Positions 51,721 through 62,441 of a stretch of DNA of 64,000 bases are shown here, piece after piece. The notes beneath the pieces were generated by a model. That model worked only from the letters and a program-made list of their open reading frames with translations. It was not told the DNA's origin and made no database searches. The DNA is from Zavarzinia marina. Lineage in GTDB: Bacteria > Pseudomonadota > Alphaproteobacteria > Zavarziniales > Zavarziniaceae. The position numbers and the translations under genes were made by a program. Numbering within the stretch: position 1 is the first letter of the stretch; each line of letters opens with the position of its first letter. The stretch is taken from contig NZ_JAKGSB010000001.1 in the NCBI RefSeq assembly GCF_021568905.1, forward strand, positions 558,001 to 622,000, read 5' to 3'.

Positions 51721-51767
51721 TCCAGCCTGTTCCCGACTCGCCGGCCGTGAGGCCGGCCCACGGAATG

Positions 51768-51798
51768 GCCCGGCGCGTTTCCGACGCGCCGGGCTTTC
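51768..51798 (+). terminator. Rho-independent terminator of rpsB-tsf
   Basis: An 11-bp perfect stem GCCCGGCGCGT/ACGCGCCGGGC with a TTCCG loop, followed by TTT. A second weaker stem GGCCGGC-type precedes it near 51740-51758. Confidence 0.75.
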
Positions 51799-51850
51799 CG
51801 CATTCGCGCAGTGGCGATGTGTGCTTTTTGTGGTAGAAGCGCCGTCCCCG

Positions 51851-51879
51851 TTGGCCCATTGCCGGTCAGATGCTATACC
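51851..51879 (+). promoter_or_regulatory. Probable promoter of pyrH
   Basis: TTGGCC (51851-51856), a 17-base spacer, and TATACC (51874-51879), about 60 bases before pyrH. Confidence 0.5.
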
Positions 51880-51937
51880 CCGTGACCAGCCCGGCCAGCC
51901 GGTTCGGGACTGAGACGCTTCGCGCCTGGATAATCCC

Positions 51938-52657
51938 ATGACCACCGTGCCGAAATTCCGCCGCATCCTTCTCAAAGTGTCGGGGGAAGCCCTGATGGGC
52001 GGACAGCAGTTCGGCATCGACAATGTGACGGTCGATCGCATCGCCGGCGACATCAAGGGCGTCTACGACCTCGGCACCGAGATCTGCATCGTCATCGGCG
52101 GCGGTAACATTTTCCGCGGCCTGTCGGGTGCCGCGCGCGGCATGGAGCGCGCCACGGCGGACTACATGGGCATGCTGGCGACGGTGATGAATGCGCTGGC
52201 GCTGCAGAACTCGCTCGAGAAGCTGGGCCTGCAGACGCGCGTGATCTCGGCCATTCCCATGACCTCGGTGGCCGAGCCCTATATCCGCCGCCGCGCCATC
52301 CGCCACATGGAGAAGGGAAGGGTGGTGATCTTCGCCGCCGGCACCGGCAATCCCTTCTTCACCACCGACACGGCGGCGACGCTGCGCGCCGCCGAGATGG
52401 GTTGCGACGCCATGCTGAAGGGCACCCAGGTGGACGGCGTCTATTCCGCCGATCCGAAGCGCGATCCCAATGCCGTGCGCTTCGACGAATTGACCTATCA
52501 TGACGTATTGAGCCAGGACCTCAGGGTCATGGATGCCTCGGCGATCGCCCTGGCGCGCGAGAACCGCATCCCGATCCTGGTCTTCAGCCTGTCCGAACCC
52601 GTGGTTTCGGTGCTCAAGGGCGAAGCCAGGTCCACCATCATCAGGGAAGGGGAGTGA
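51938..52657 (+). CDS. pyrH: Uridylate kinase
   Basis: A 239-residue bacterial UMP kinase of the amino-acid-kinase fold; a hexamer making UDP for nucleotide and cell-wall precursors. It has [13 protein letters not shown] at the start, then IGGGNIFRG and [17 protein letters not shown]. It begins the long pyrH-frr-uppS-cdsA-dxr run; the genes follow with gaps of only a few bases. Confidence 0.98.
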   Translation: MTTVPKFRRILLKVSGEALMGGQQFGIDNVTVDRIAGDIKGVYDLGTEICIVIGGGNIFRGLSGAARGMERATADYMGMLATVMNALALQNSLEKLGLQTRVISAIPMTSVAEPYIRRRAIRHMEKGRVVIFAAGTGNPFFTTDTAATLRAAEMGCDAMLKGTQVDGVYSADPKRDPNAVRFDELTYHDVLSQDLRVMDASAIALARENRIPILVFSLSEPVVSVLKGEARSTIIREGE

Positions 52658-52661
52658 CACC

Positions 52662-53222
52662 TTGACCGACGAGCCAGACCTCGAATCGATCGACCGGCGC
52701 ATGAACGGCGCGGTCGAGAACCTGCGCCACGAATATGCCGGCCTGCGCACCGGTCGGGCCTCGCCCACGCTGCTCGACCCGATCACGGTGGAAGTCTACG
52801 GCGCCCAGATGCAGATCAACCAGGTCGCCTCGGTCTCGGTGCCGGAGCCGCGCATGCTGTCGGTCTCGGTCTGGGACAAGGGCTCGGTCAGCGCCGTCGA
52901 GAAGGCGATCCGCAATTCGGGTCTGGGCGTCAATCCGGTGACCGACGGCACGCTGATCCGCATTCCGATCCCGGAACTGAACCAGGAACGGCGTCAGGAA
53001 ATGGTGAAACTCGCCTCCAAATATGCCGAGCAGGCCCGTGTGGCCGTGCGCAACGTGCGCCGCGACGGCATGGACCAGCTCAAGAAGCTGGAAAAGGACG
53101 GCAAGATTTCCGAGGACGATCACAAGATCTATGCCGACGAAGTGCAGGACATGACCGACAAGGCGATCGGCCTGATCGACGGCCTGCTGTCGACCAAGGA
53201 AAAGGAAATCCTGCAGGTCTGA
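52662..53222 (+). CDS. frr: Ribosome recycling factor
   Basis: A 186-residue factor that splits post-termination ribosomes with [20 protein letters not shown] and the C-terminal three-helix bundle ([20 protein letters not shown]) are complete. The start is TTG 52662, 4 bases after the pyrH stop, with a GGGAAGGGGAG site upstream; the longer frame is pyrH shadow. Confidence 0.95.
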   Translation: MTDEPDLESIDRRMNGAVENLRHEYAGLRTGRASPTLLDPITVEVYGAQMQINQVASVSVPEPRMLSVSVWDKGSVSAVEKAIRNSGLGVNPVTDGTLIRIPIPELNQERRQEMVKLASKYAEQARVAVRNVRRDGMDQLKKLEKDGKISEDDHKIYADEVQDMTDKAIGLIDGLLSTKEKEILQV

Positions 53223-53258
53223 GGCGGCTGAGAGACGGCGGGCGGCCGGGAGCGGGTG

Positions 53259-54002
53259 ATGAAGCCGGCGATCGAGACGAAGGATGCGACCAGGGACGCG
53301 GCGGTGCCGCGCCATGTCGCCGTCATCATGGACGGCAACAGGCGCTGGGCCAAGGCGCGCCTGCTGCCGCGCCTGATCGGTCACCAGCGCGGCTCCGACG
53401 CCGTGCGCCGCGTCGTCGAGGCGGCGGCCGACTTCGGCATCGAATATCTGACGCTCTACGCCTTCTCGTCGGAAAACTGGAAACGGCCGGAGGACGAGAT
53501 CGGCGACCTGATGGGCCTTATGCGGCTCTATCTGCGGCGCGATCTGAACGAACTCCATGCCAATGGTGTTCGCCTCCGGGTGATCGGTGATCGCGGCCGG
53601 CTGGCCGGCGACATCATTGACCTGATCGACGAGGCGGAATCCCGCACGCGGGACAATCGCCGGATGACCGTGGTCCTGGCGATTTCCTATGGCGGGCAGG
53701 GCGAGATCGTGCAGGCGGCGCGCGCCCTCGCGGCCGAGGTGGCGGCGGGGCGCCTGCGCCCGGAGGAGATCGACGAGAGCCTGTTCGCCAGCCGGCTCGA
53801 AACCGCCGGCATGCCGGATCCGGACCTGGTGATCCGCACCTCGGGCGAGAAGCGCCTGTCGAATTTCCTGCTGTGGCAGGCGGCCTATGCCGAATTCGTC
53901 TTCGTCGACACGCTGTGGCCCGATTTCGGCCGGGACGAGCTCGAACTGGCGCTGCGCGAGTTTCGCAGCCGCGACCGCCGCTTCGGCGCGCGCAAGGACT
54001 GA
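53259..54002 (+). CDS. uppS: Undecaprenyl diphosphate synthase (cis-prenyltransferase)
   Basis: A 247-residue enzyme making the C55 lipid carrier for peptidoglycan and [19 protein letters not shown] holds the catalytic Asp25, FSSENWKRP follows, and [15 protein letters not shown] binds diphosphate. ATG 53259 is preferred over the adjoining GTG at 53256. It lies in the order frr-uppS-cdsA typical for the phylum. Confidence 0.96.
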   Translation: MKPAIETKDATRDAAVPRHVAVIMDGNRRWAKARLLPRLIGHQRGSDAVRRVVEAAADFGIEYLTLYAFSSENWKRPEDEIGDLMGLMRLYLRRDLNELHANGVRLRVIGDRGRLAGDIIDLIDEAESRTRDNRRMTVVLAISYGGQGEIVQAARALAAEVAAGRLRPEEIDESLFASRLETAGMPDPDLVIRTSGEKRLSNFLLWQAAYAEFVFVDTLWPDFGRDELELALREFRSRDRRFGARKD

Positions 54003-54009
54003 CCGCCGC

Positions 54010-54828
54010 ATGGCCCCGTCGCCGCCGCTGGACAGCAAGAGACCCGGCGATCTCGGCAGGCGTATCCTGTCGGGCGTCGTTCTGGGCGCCGTCGGCCTGG
54101 CGGGCGTCCATTTCGGCGACGGCTATTTCGTCGCGCTCATCGGTCTGGTCGCGCTCGCGCTCGTCTTCGAATGGGACAGGATCACCGATCGGGACGGCAT
54201 CGGCCCCGCCGCCGTCGTCCATATCGGCTTCGTCGCTGCGGCGCTGGCGGCCGGCGCCCTCGGCGTCTTTCCGGCCGCGATGGGCCTGATCGTCGCCGGC
54301 GTCCTCGCCTCCATCCTGCTGGCCCGGGCACGGGGACGGGTGGCCGTCTGGTCGGGCATCGCCGTGCCCTATGTCGCGCTGCCCTGCCTTGCCATGCTTT
54401 GGCTCCGCTTCGACGCGGCCGCCGGGGCGGCCCTGGTCTATTGGCTGCTGGCCTCCATCTGGGCGACCGATACCGGCGCCTACGTCGCCGGGCGGACCAT
54501 CGGCGGGCCGCGCCTCGCCCCGCGCATCAGCCCCAAGAAGACCTGGGCCGGCCTGATCGGTGGCGTGGTCGCGGCCGTCGCCGTCGGCGCCCTGGTGGCC
54601 CTGGCGGTCGGCCTGTCGCGACCGCTGCTGTTCGGTCTGGTCAGCGGGTTGATCGGCGCCTGGAGCCAGATCGGCGATCTCTGCGAGAGTGCGATGAAAC
54701 GGCATTTCGGCGTCAAGGATTCGAGCAATCTGATCCCGGGCCACGGCGGTTTCCTGGACCGGCTGGACGGATTGCTGTTCGCGGCGCCGGCGGCCGCGCT
54801 CGCGGTCATGGCGGGGCTGCCGGCATGA
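54010..54828 (+). CDS. cdsA: Phosphatidate cytidylyltransferase
   Basis: A 272-residue membrane enzyme making CDP-diacylglycerol. It has about seven or eight helices, and the family signature [14 protein letters not shown] followed by [13 protein letters not shown] near the C terminus holds the metal-binding aspartates. Its TGA overlaps the dxr ATG. Confidence 0.96.
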   Translation: MAPSPPLDSKRPGDLGRRILSGVVLGAVGLAGVHFGDGYFVALIGLVALALVFEWDRITDRDGIGPAAVVHIGFVAAALAAGALGVFPAAMGLIVAGVLASILLARARGRVAVWSGIAVPYVALPCLAMLWLRFDAAAGAALVYWLLASIWATDTGAYVAGRTIGGPRLAPRISPKKTWAGLIGGVVAAVAVGALVALAVGLSRPLLFGLVSGLIGAWSQIGDLCESAMKRHFGVKDSSNLIPGHGGFLDRLDGLLFAAPAAALAVMAGLPA

Positions 54829-55991
54829 GCGGGGGGCCACGCAGCGTCACCGTACTGGGGTCCACCGGCTCGGTCGGCACCAGCACCCTCGACCTGATCG
54901 GGCGCAACCCCGACCAGTTCCGGGTCGTCGCCCTGGTGGCGCATCGGCGATTGGATCTTCTGATCGAGCAGGCGCGGAGCTTCCGCCCGGCATTCGTCGC
55001 CAGCGCGGACGAGGCGGCCCTTCCGGTCCTGCGCGAGGCGCTTTCGGGCCTCGGCATCGCGGTCGGCGCGGGGCCGGCGGCGGTGGCGGAAGCGGCGGCC
55101 CGGCCGAGCGACCTCGTGATGGCGGCGATCGTCGGCGCGGCCGGCCTCGCGCCGACCCTGGCGGCGGTCCGGCGCGGCGCCGTCGTCGCGCTCGCCAACA
55201 AGGAGGCGCTGGTCTGCGCCGGCGACATCGTGACGGCGGCGGTCGCCGAACACGGCGCCACCCTGCTGCCCGTCGATTCCGAACACAACGCCATCTTCCA
55301 GGTCTTCGATGAAGCCCGGCGCGAGCGGGTCAGCCGGCTGATCCTGACCGCCTCCGGCGGGCCCTTCCGCTCGGCCGACCGCGACGCCATGGCCCGCGCC
55401 ACCCCGGCCGAGGCGGTGTCCCACCCCAATTGGTCCATGGGCGCCAAGATTTCCGTCGATTCGGCGACCATGATGAACAAGGGCCTGGAACTGATCGAGG
55501 CCCACCACCTGTTCGCCATGCCGGAAGAGCGGATCGACATCCTGGTCCATCCCCAGTCGGTGATCCACAGCCTGGTCGAATATGTCGACGGCTCGGTTCT
55601 GGCCCAGCTCGGCGCGCCGGACATGCGCGTGCCGATCGCCCATGCGCTCGCCTGGCCCGATCGGATGGCGACGCCGGTCGCGCGTCTCGACCTCGCGGCG
55701 ATCGCCCGCCTGACCTTCGAACCGCCGGATTCCCAACGGTTTCCGGCGCTTTCGCTGGCGCGCCACGCCTTGAAATCGGGGGGGGCGGCCCCTACAATCC
55801 TGAACGCGGCGAATGAAGTCGCGGTCGCGGCATTCCTGGCCGAACGGATCGGCTTCCTCGAAATCGCCGCAGTCGTCGATCAGGTTCTGGACCAATGCGC
55901 AGGTCGTTTCGGCGCGTCCTGCCTCGACGAGGTGGTGGCTGCTGACAAGGCGGCCAGACACGGCGCCGAAGCCGTGCTGGGCCGGACATAA
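54825..55991 (+). CDS. dxr: 1-deoxy-D-xylulose 5-phosphate reductoisomerase
   Basis: A 388-residue enzyme, committed step of the MEP isoprenoid pathway, which feeds uppS. The NADPH site is [13 protein letters not shown], the metal and substrate sites are [17 protein letters not shown] and [21 protein letters not shown]. The start overlaps cdsA (ATGA). Confidence 0.97.
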   Translation: MSGGPRSVTVLGSTGSVGTSTLDLIGRNPDQFRVVALVAHRRLDLLIEQARSFRPAFVASADEAALPVLREALSGLGIAVGAGPAAVAEAAARPSDLVMAAIVGAAGLAPTLAAVRRGAVVALANKEALVCAGDIVTAAVAEHGATLLPVDSEHNAIFQVFDEARRERVSRLILTASGGPFRSADRDAMARATPAEAVSHPNWSMGAKISVDSATMMNKGLELIEAHHLFAMPEERIDILVHPQSVIHSLVEYVDGSVLAQLGAPDMRVPIAHALAWPDRMATPVARLDLAAIARLTFEPPDSQRFPALSLARHALKSGGAAPTILNAANEVAVAAFLAERIGFLEIAAVVDQVLDQCAGRFGASCLDEVVAADKAARHGAEAVLGRT

Positions 55992-56054
55992 CAACGGGTT
56001 GAAACGTGGCACGTCGCAGGACGTGCCGGGAAAGGCGGTCCTCCGGTGGGCGAT

Positions 56055-57206
56055 ATGTCCTTTTTGAGCGATATTCTGGGCGGCATCGGCTCGTCACTGC
56101 ATACGGTCTTCTTCTTCATCGTCGCGATCTCGGCGCTGGTTTCCGTTCACGAGTTCGGCCATTTCTGGGTGGCGCGGCGCTGCGGCGTGAAGGTGGAGAC
56201 CTTTTCGATCGGTTTCGGCCGCGAACTCTTCGGCTGGACCGACAAGACCGGCACGCGCTGGCGCGTCTCCGCCCTGCCGCTCGGCGGCTATGTGCGCTTC
56301 TTCGGCGACGCCGACGCGACCTCGGCCCGGGGCGACGATTCGCCGATGACCGCGGAAGAGCGGCGCGTCAGCTACCAGGGCCAATCTGTCGGCAAGCGCG
56401 CGGCGATCGCGGCGGCCGGGCCGGTGGCCAATTTCATCCTGGCGATCTTCCTGTTCTTCGCCCTGTTCTTCATGGTCGGCCAGCCGTTCACGGCGCCGGT
56501 CGTCGACAAGGTTTCGCCCGGCAGCGCCGCCGAGGCGGCGGGCATTCTGCCCGGCGACCGCTTCATCGAGGCGGACGGCCGCTCGATCGAGAGTTTCGAG
56601 GACCTGCGCCTCGTCATCCGCCTCAATCAGGGCACGCCCATCGACATCGCGCTCGACCGGGGCGGCGCGCGCATGGACCTGACCGTCACCCCCGGCATCA
56701 CCGAGGTCGACGACGGGCAGGGCGGCAAGCAGAAGATCGGCCTTCTCGGGGTGGCGCCGTCGGGCCTCGAATTCCGCGAGCGCGGCTTCTTCGAGGCGCT
56801 CTGGTACGGCACCCGGGAGGTCGGCTCCGTCATCGACGTGACGACGACGGCGGTCGGGCAGATGATCCGGGGCGATCGCGGTACCGAGGAACTGGGCGGA
56901 CCGCTTCGAATCGCCGACATGTCGGGCAAGGTGGCGGCCACCGGAATCGCCAATTTCATCTGGCTGATCGGCGCGCTGTCGGTAAACCTCGCCTTGTTCA
57001 ACCTTTTGCCGGTGCCGATGCTGGACGGCGGACACTTGTTGTTCTATGCGTTTGAGGCCATGCGCGGCAGGCCGCTCGGGGAACGGGTTCAGGAATTCGG
57101 TTTCCGGATTGGCCTCGCCATGGTGCTGACGCTGATGGTGTTCGCGACCTGGAACGATCTGGTTCAGCTTAGGGTCTTCGATTTCATCAGCCGGCTCTTC
57201 ACCTGA
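56055..57206 (+). CDS. rseP: RseP-type site-2 intramembrane zinc protease
   Basis: A 383-residue inner-membrane metalloprotease. HEFGH with His32, Glu33 and His36 lies in the first helix; a PDZ domain (about 125-205) follows; and LLPVPMLDGGHLL in the third helix supplies the zinc aspartate. It cleaves anti-sigma factors and leftover signal peptides. A GTG three codons upstream (56046) is an alternative start with a better-placed AAAGG site. It precedes bamA, as is usual. Confidence 0.94.
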   Translation: MSFLSDILGGIGSSLHTVFFFIVAISALVSVHEFGHFWVARRCGVKVETFSIGFGRELFGWTDKTGTRWRVSALPLGGYVRFFGDADATSARGDDSPMTAEERRVSYQGQSVGKRAAIAAAGPVANFILAIFLFFALFFMVGQPFTAPVVDKVSPGSAAEAAGILPGDRFIEADGRSIESFEDLRLVIRLNQGTPIDIALDRGGARMDLTVTPGITEVDDGQGGKQKIGLLGVAPSGLEFRERGFFEALWYGTREVGSVIDVTTTAVGQMIRGDRGTEELGGPLRIADMSGKVAATGIANFIWLIGALSVNLALFNLLPVPMLDGGHLLFYAFEAMRGRPLGERVQEFGFRIGLAMVLTLMVFATWNDLVQLRVFDFISRLFT

Positions 57207-57232
57207 ACGGCGGCGGCAGAGGGAGTTCTGGG

Positions 57233-59545
57233 GTGTCCTCAATGGTGCGCGTTGCACGTCGGCTGGTCGGGCCGGCTTCGCTGGCTGTCGGTCTCGTCTT
57301 CACGCCGGTCGCCTTTGCACAGGTGTCCGGCGGCGGTTCGCAAGCCGTTGCCCCCATCGTCTCGGGCATCCGCGTCGAGGGGAATCAGCGCGTCGAATCC
57401 GAGACCGTCATCTCCTACATGGCGATCAAGGCCGGCGATCCCTTCGATCCCCTGAAGGTCGACATGTCGCTGAAGGCGCTCTATGCCACCGGGCTCTTCG
57501 GTGACGTGCAGATCCGCGCCGAGGGCAACGACCTCGTCGTCACGGTGGTCGAGAATCCGATCATCAACCGCGTCGTGCTCGAGGGGAACAGCAAGCTCTC
57601 CGAGGACAATCTGACCAAGGAACTGCAGGTCAAGCCGCGCGTGATCTTCACTCGCTCCAAGGTGCAGTCCGACGTCCAGCGCATGCTCGAACTCTATCGC
57701 CGCGCGGGCCGTTTCGCCGCGACGATCGAGCCGAAGATCGTGCAGCTGCCGCAGAACCGCGTCGACCTGATCTTCGAGATCAAGGAAGGGCCGAGCACCG
57801 GGGTGGAGCGCATCAGCTTCATCGGCAACAAGGCCTTTTCCGACGGTGACCTGCGCGACGAGATCGCCACCCGCGAATCCCGCTGGTACCGCTTCTTCTC
57901 GTCCGAGGACAATTACGATCCCGATCGCATGACCTACGATCGGGAATTGCTGCGCAAATTCTACCTGACCAACGGCTATGCCGATTTCCGCGTGCTGTCG
58001 TCGGTCGCCGATCTGACGCCGGAGCGCGACGCCTTCTTCATCACCTTCACGGTCGACGAGGGCGAGCTCTACAACTTCGGCACCATGGAGGTGGACAGCC
58101 GCATTCGCGACCTGCCGTCCGAGGATCTGATCAGCACGCTCCAGACCATCGAGGGCGAGACCTACAACGCCGAACTGATCGAAAAGACGATCGACAGCCT
58201 GACGGATGCCGCCGGCAACCTCGGCTATGCCTTCGTCGACATCCGGCCGGTGCTGAAGCGCAACCGCGAAAGTCAGACCGTCGACATCATCTATCAGATC
58301 AACGAGGCGCCCCGCGTCTATGTCGAGCGGATCAACATCACCGGCAACGTCCGCACCCTCGACTCGGTCATCCGGCGCGAATTCCGCCTCGCGGAAGGCG
58401 ACGCCTTCAACACCGCGAAGAAGGAACGGTCGCGCCAGCGTCTGCAGGCGCTCGGCTTCTTCGAGAAGGTCGACATCACCCAGGTCCAGGGCACGGCGCC
58501 GGACCGGACGGTGATGAACGTCGACGTGCAGGAACGTTCCACCGGCGAGCTGCAGCTCGGCGCGGGCTATTCCTCGTCGGAAGGCGCGGTCGGCGAAGTC
58601 TCCATCCGAGAGCGCAATCTGCTCGGCCGGGGCCAGGACATCCGTATCTCGGCCAGCCTGTCGCAGAAGCGCACCCAGTTCGATTTCGGCTTCACCGAAC
58701 CCTATTTCCTCGGCCGCAACGTCGCCGCCGGTGTCGACATCTTCAACATCGACCGCGACTATCAGGACGAGGCGCAATACGATCTGCGCCGCCTGGGCTT
58801 CGCGCTTCGCGCCTCCTTCGACCTGTCCGAATACACGCGCATGTCGACGCGCTACACCCTGCGGCAGGACGAGATCACCAATGTCGGCTCGCTGGCGTCC
58901 CGCGCGGTCAAGGAAGCCGAGGGCGAGGCGCTGACCTCCATGGTCGGCTATGTCCTCGCCTATGACCGGCGCGACCGGCCGCAACGCCCGACCGACGGCT
59001 ACTACCTGTTCTTCGGTCAGGATTTCGCCGGTCTCGGCGGCGACGTGACCTATGTCCGGACCACGCTGGGCGCCAATTACTACTACCCGATCACGAGTTC
59101 CGTGATCGCCTCCGCGACGGCGGAAGCGGGTTACATCCACGGCCTCGGCCAGGACATTCGCCTGAACGATCGCTTCGACGTCGGCGGCCAGAACCTGCGC
59201 GGTTTCGCCGATGCTGGTATCGGCCCGCGCGACGGCGACACCGACGACGCGCTGGGCGGCAATGCCTATGCCATCGGCTCGCTCGAGGTCAGCTTCCCGG
59301 TCGGCCTGCCCGAGGAATACGGCATCCGCGCCAGCGTCTTCACCGACTTCGGCACGCTCTACGAAGTCGATGCCCCGACCGTCACCAACCTTCTGGACGA
59401 CGGTTCGTTGCGCATGTCGGCGGGCTTCGGCATTTCCTGGGATTCGCCTTTCGGGCCCATCCGTGTCGACTTCGCGCAGGCCCTCCTCAAGGAAGACTAC
59501 GACGACACGCAGGTCTTCCGCTTCAGCTTCGGGACGAAGTTCTGA
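57233..59545 (+). CDS. bamA: Outer membrane protein assembly factor BamA
   Basis: A 770-residue outer-membrane insertase. It has a signal peptide ending near VAFAQ (about residue 30), five POTRA domains (about 40-420), then a 16-stranded barrel with the VRGFADAGIG-like L6 segment (QNLRGFADAGIGPRD) and a C-terminal beta-signal ending in phenylalanine. GTG 57233 is chosen because GGGAG lies 7 bases upstream; ATG 57242 is possible. The skp gene overlaps its stop. Confidence 0.97.
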   Translation: MSSMVRVARRLVGPASLAVGLVFTPVAFAQVSGGGSQAVAPIVSGIRVEGNQRVESETVISYMAIKAGDPFDPLKVDMSLKALYATGLFGDVQIRAEGNDLVVTVVENPIINRVVLEGNSKLSEDNLTKELQVKPRVIFTRSKVQSDVQRMLELYRRAGRFAATIEPKIVQLPQNRVDLIFEIKEGPSTGVERISFIGNKAFSDGDLRDEIATRESRWYRFFSSEDNYDPDRMTYDRELLRKFYLTNGYADFRVLSSVADLTPERDAFFITFTVDEGELYNFGTMEVDSRIRDLPSEDLISTLQTIEGETYNAELIEKTIDSLTDAAGNLGYAFVDIRPVLKRNRESQTVDIIYQINEAPRVYVERINITGNVRTLDSVIRREFRLAEGDAFNTAKKERSRQRLQALGFFEKVDITQVQGTAPDRTVMNVDVQERSTGELQLGAGYSSSEGAVGEVSIRERNLLGRGQDIRISASLSQKRTQFDFGFTEPYFLGRNVAAGVDIFNIDRDYQDEAQYDLRRLGFALRASFDLSEYTRMSTRYTLRQDEITNVGSLASRAVKEAEGEALTSMVGYVLAYDRRDRPQRPTDGYYLFFGQDFAGLGGDVTYVRTTLGANYYYPITSSVIASATAEAGYIHGLGQDIRLNDRFDVGGQNLRGFADAGIGPRDGDTDDALGGNAYAIGSLEVSFPVGLPEEYGIRASVFTDFGTLYEVDAPTVTNLLDDGSLRMSAGFGISWDSPFGPIRVDFAQALLKEDYDDTQVFRFSFGTKF

Positions 59546-60123
59546 TGATCGGACAACGCATCAAGGCCGCGGCGGCCGGACTCCTGCTCTCGGTCGCCCC
59601 CATTTCCCTCGTCGCCGCCACGAGCCCGGCCCTGGCCGAGGATCTGCCCCAGGCGAAACCCCTGATCGTGGACTACAAGCGTATCCAGACCGCGTCCAAG
59701 GCGTCCCTCGACGTCAATCGCCAGATCCAGGCGGTCCGGGCGAAGTATCAGGCGGTCGTCGACAAGGACCTCGAGGCGCTCAAGAAGGAAGAGCAGAAGC
59801 TGCGTGAAGCGGCACCCAAGCTCTCGGATGCCGAACGCTCGAAGCGCCAGAAGGCGTTCGAGGAGAAAGTGGCGGCCGCCCAGAGGCGCGCCCAGGCCAG
59901 CAACAAGGCGATCAGCGAGGCGGTCGATACCGCCGGCGCCAAGGTTCGCGAGGCGCTGGTGCCGATCTTCAGCGAGATCATGAGCGCACGCGGGGCCAAT
60001 GTCCTGCTCGGCACCGAGGAAGTCGTCTATTTCGATCCCAGCCTGGAGATCACCGACGAGGTGCTGGCCGCGCTGGATGCCAAGCTGCCTTCGATAAAGG
60101 TCGAAGTCGCACCCGTGAAATGA
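59545..60123 (+). CDS. skp: OmpH/Skp-family periplasmic chaperone
   Basis: A 192-residue protein. A signal peptide ends near SPALAED (about residue 32). The body is a long coiled coil ([27 protein letters not shown] as the core), the tentacle of the Skp trimer. It carries unfolded outer-membrane proteins to BamA, encoded upstream and overlapping by one base. Confidence 0.9.
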   Translation: MIGQRIKAAAAGLLLSVAPISLVAATSPALAEDLPQAKPLIVDYKRIQTASKASLDVNRQIQAVRAKYQAVVDKDLEALKKEEQKLREAAPKLSDAERSKRQKAFEEKVAAAQRRAQASNKAISEAVDTAGAKVREALVPIFSEIMSARGANVLLGTEEVVYFDPSLEITDEVLAALDAKLPSIKVEVAPVK

Positions 60124-61154
60124 TCATGGCCGAACCCCGGTTTTTCGAGGGCAGGGGGCCGTTCAGCCTGGGGACATTGGCCGAGATCGCCGGCGCCACC
60201 CTGGCGGAGGGGGCCGATCCCCATCAGACCATCGCCGGCGCCGCACCCCTCGAGTGGGCGGGCGCCGATCACATCACCTATGTCGGTCACGGCAAATTCC
60301 TTGCTCTCCTCGCGTCCTCGGGCGCGGGGGCCTGCCTGCTGCGCGAGGAGTGGGCCCAGCGTGCGCCCCCGGGCATGGCCCTGATGCTCACGCGCCAGCC
60401 CGCCATCGCCTACGCCCGGATCGCCCAGGCCTTCCATCCGCGGCGCGTGGCGGCGCCGGGCATCGCGCCGACCGCCGCCGTCGCTTCGGATGCCGTGCTG
60501 GGCCATGGCTGCGAAATCGGGCCGGGCGCGGTGATCGGCGCCGGGGCCGTGCTCGGCGCCGGTACGATCGTCGATGCCAATGCGGTGATCGGCGCGGCCG
60601 TCGTCCTTGGCGACCAGGTGATCGTCGGCGCCGGGGCCAGCGTCCAATGCGCGCTGGTCGGCGCGCGCACCACGATTCTGGCCGGAGCGCGCATCGGCGA
60701 GGCCGGCTTCGGCTTCGTGCCCAATCCGCCCGCGGGCCATCTGCGCATCCCGCAGGTCGGCCGGGTGGTGATCGGCGCCGACGTCGAGATCGGCGCCAAT
60801 ACCTGCATCGATCGCGGCGTCTATGGCGACACGGTATTGGGTGACGGCTGCATCATCGACAATCTCGTGCAGATCGGCCACAACGTGAAACTCGGGCGCG
60901 GTTGCGTGATCGCCGCCCATGTCGGCATTTCGGGATCCTGCACCGTCGGCGATTTCGTCGCCTTCGGTGGCGCGGCCGGTATCGCCGACCATGTGAACAT
61001 CGGCACAGGCGCGCAGATCGCCGCCAAGGCGGGCGTGATGCGCGACGTGCCACCCGGGGGCACCGTCGGGGGAATTCCGGCGGTACCGGTCAAACAATGG
61101 TTTCGCGAGACGGCGACATTGTCGCGCCTCGCCCAGCACAAGGGGGAAGACTAA
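60120..61154 (+). CDS. lpxD: UDP-3-O-(3-hydroxyacyl)glucosamine N-acyltransferase
   Basis: A 344-residue left-handed beta-helix acyltransferase, third step of lipid A. The N-terminal uridine-binding domain is followed by hexapeptide repeats ([17 protein letters not shown]) and the catalytic-histidine region [16 protein letters not shown] 60120 overlaps the skp stop; ATG 60126 is an alternative. Confidence 0.96.
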   Translation: MIMAEPRFFEGRGPFSLGTLAEIAGATLAEGADPHQTIAGAAPLEWAGADHITYVGHGKFLALLASSGAGACLLREEWAQRAPPGMALMLTRQPAIAYARIAQAFHPRRVAAPGIAPTAAVASDAVLGHGCEIGPGAVIGAGAVLGAGTIVDANAVIGAAVVLGDQVIVGAGASVQCALVGARTTILAGARIGEAGFGFVPNPPAGHLRIPQVGRVVIGADVEIGANTCIDRGVYGDTVLGDGCIIDNLVQIGHNVKLGRGCVIAAHVGISGSCTVGDFVAFGGAAGIADHVNIGTGAQIAAKAGVMRDVPPGGTVGGIPAVPVKQWFRETATLSRLAQHKGED

Positions 61155-61627
61155 TGGCCGAGTCCGGCGAGACCACCGTCGAGACGCTCGAATCCGTCGA
61201 CATCATGCAGATCCTGCGCATGATCCCGCATCGCTACCCCATGCTCCTCGTCGACCGGGTGATCGGCCTCAAGCCGGGCGAGGCGGCGACCGGGGTCAAG
61301 AACGTCTCGATCAACGAACCCTTCTTTCAGGGGCACTTCCCGTCCTATCCGGTCATGCCGGGCGTGCTGATCGTCGAAGCCATGGCGCAGACCGCCGGCG
61401 TCGTCGTCATCTCCATGCTGGGCACCGAGGCCGAGGGGCGGCTGGTCTATTTCATGTCGATCGAGAACTGCCGGTTCCGCAAGCCGGTGATTCCGGGCGA
61501 TCAGATGCACATCCACGTCCAGAAGGAACGCGGGCGCGCCAACGTCTGGAAATTCCATTGCGTGGCGAAGGTCGAGGGGGCATTGGCGGCGGAAGCGACC
61601 GTCACCGCCATGATCCTCGACCGCTGA
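61154..61627 (+). CDS. fabZ: 3-hydroxyacyl-[ACP] dehydratase FabZ
   Basis: A 157-residue hot-dog-fold enzyme of fatty-acid elongation. Catalytic His61 is in FFQGHFP and Glu75 in [11 protein letters not shown]. Encoding fabZ between lpxD and lpxA links 3-hydroxyacyl-ACP flow between membrane lipids and lipid A. It shares one base with the lpxD stop. Confidence 0.97.
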   Translation: MAESGETTVETLESVDIMQILRMIPHRYPMLLVDRVIGLKPGEAATGVKNVSINEPFFQGHFPSYPVMPGVLIVEAMAQTAGVVVISMLGTEAEGRLVYFMSIENCRFRKPVIPGDQMHIHVQKERGRANVWKFHCVAKVEGALAAEATVTAMILDR

Positions 61628-61637
61628 GGAGACAATC

Positions 61638-62441
61638 TTGTCGAACATCCATCCAAGTAGCGTGGTCGATCCGGCCGCGAAACTGGGCGCGGGGGTCGAG
61701 ATCGGACCCTTCTGCATCGTCGGACCCCAGGTGGAACTGGGCGACGGCGCCAAGCTCAACGGGCATGTCGTCGTCACCGGCCTGACGAAGATCGGCGCGG
61801 GCACGGAAATCCACTCCTTCGCCGTCATCGGCGGCCCGCCGCAGACCTTGAAGCCGGTCGGCGCCGACACCCGCATCACCGTCGGCGACAATTGCCAGAT
61901 TCGCGAACATGCGACCATCCATCCCGGCACCGTGGGCGGCGGCGGCCTGACCTCGGTCGGCAACAACTGCCTGCTGATGGTCGGCACCCACATCGGCCAC
62001 GACTGCCACGTCGGTAACAATGTGGTCATGGCCAACAACGGCACGCTGGGCGGCCATGTCAGCCTCGGCGACTTCGTCTATGTCGGCGGCCTGTCGGCCA
62101 TCCACCAGAATGTCCGCATCGGCGCCCACGCCATGATCGGCGGCATGACGGGGGTCGAGCAGGACGTCATTCCCTATGGCTCGGTCATGGGCAACCGCGC
62201 GTTCCTCGCCGGGCTGAACATCATCGGCCTGAAGCGCCGGGGCTTCACCCGCGATCAGATCCACACGCTGCGCCGGGCCTATCGCATGCTTTTCGCGGAC
62301 GAGGGCACGCTGGCCGAACGGCTCGCCGACGTGGTCGAGGAATTCGGCACCTCGGATGTGGTGATGGACGTCGTCGCCTTCATGCAGGCCGATTCCGCGC
62401 GCTCCTTCATCCTGCCGCGCGCCGACCGTGGCGGTGCCTGA
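61638..62441 (+). CDS. lpxA: Acyl-[ACP]--UDP-N-acetylglucosamine O-acyltransferase
   Basis: A 267-residue left-handed beta-helix trimer, first step of lipid A. The catalytic His121 lies in GTHIGHDCHVGNN, and the C-terminal helical bundle (LNIIGLKRRGFTRDQIHTLRRAYR) is complete. The start is TTG 61638 behind GAGGAGAC; no nearby ATG fits the family N terminus. Confidence 0.96.
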   Translation: MSNIHPSSVVDPAAKLGAGVEIGPFCIVGPQVELGDGAKLNGHVVVTGLTKIGAGTEIHSFAVIGGPPQTLKPVGADTRITVGDNCQIREHATIHPGTVGGGGLTSVGNNCLLMVGTHIGHDCHVGNNVVMANNGTLGGHVSLGDFVYVGGLSAIHQNVRIGAHAMIGGMTGVEQDVIPYGSVMGNRAFLAGLNIIGLKRRGFTRDQIHTLRRAYRMLFADEGTLAERLADVVEEFGTSDVVMDVVAFMQADSARSFILPRADRGGA

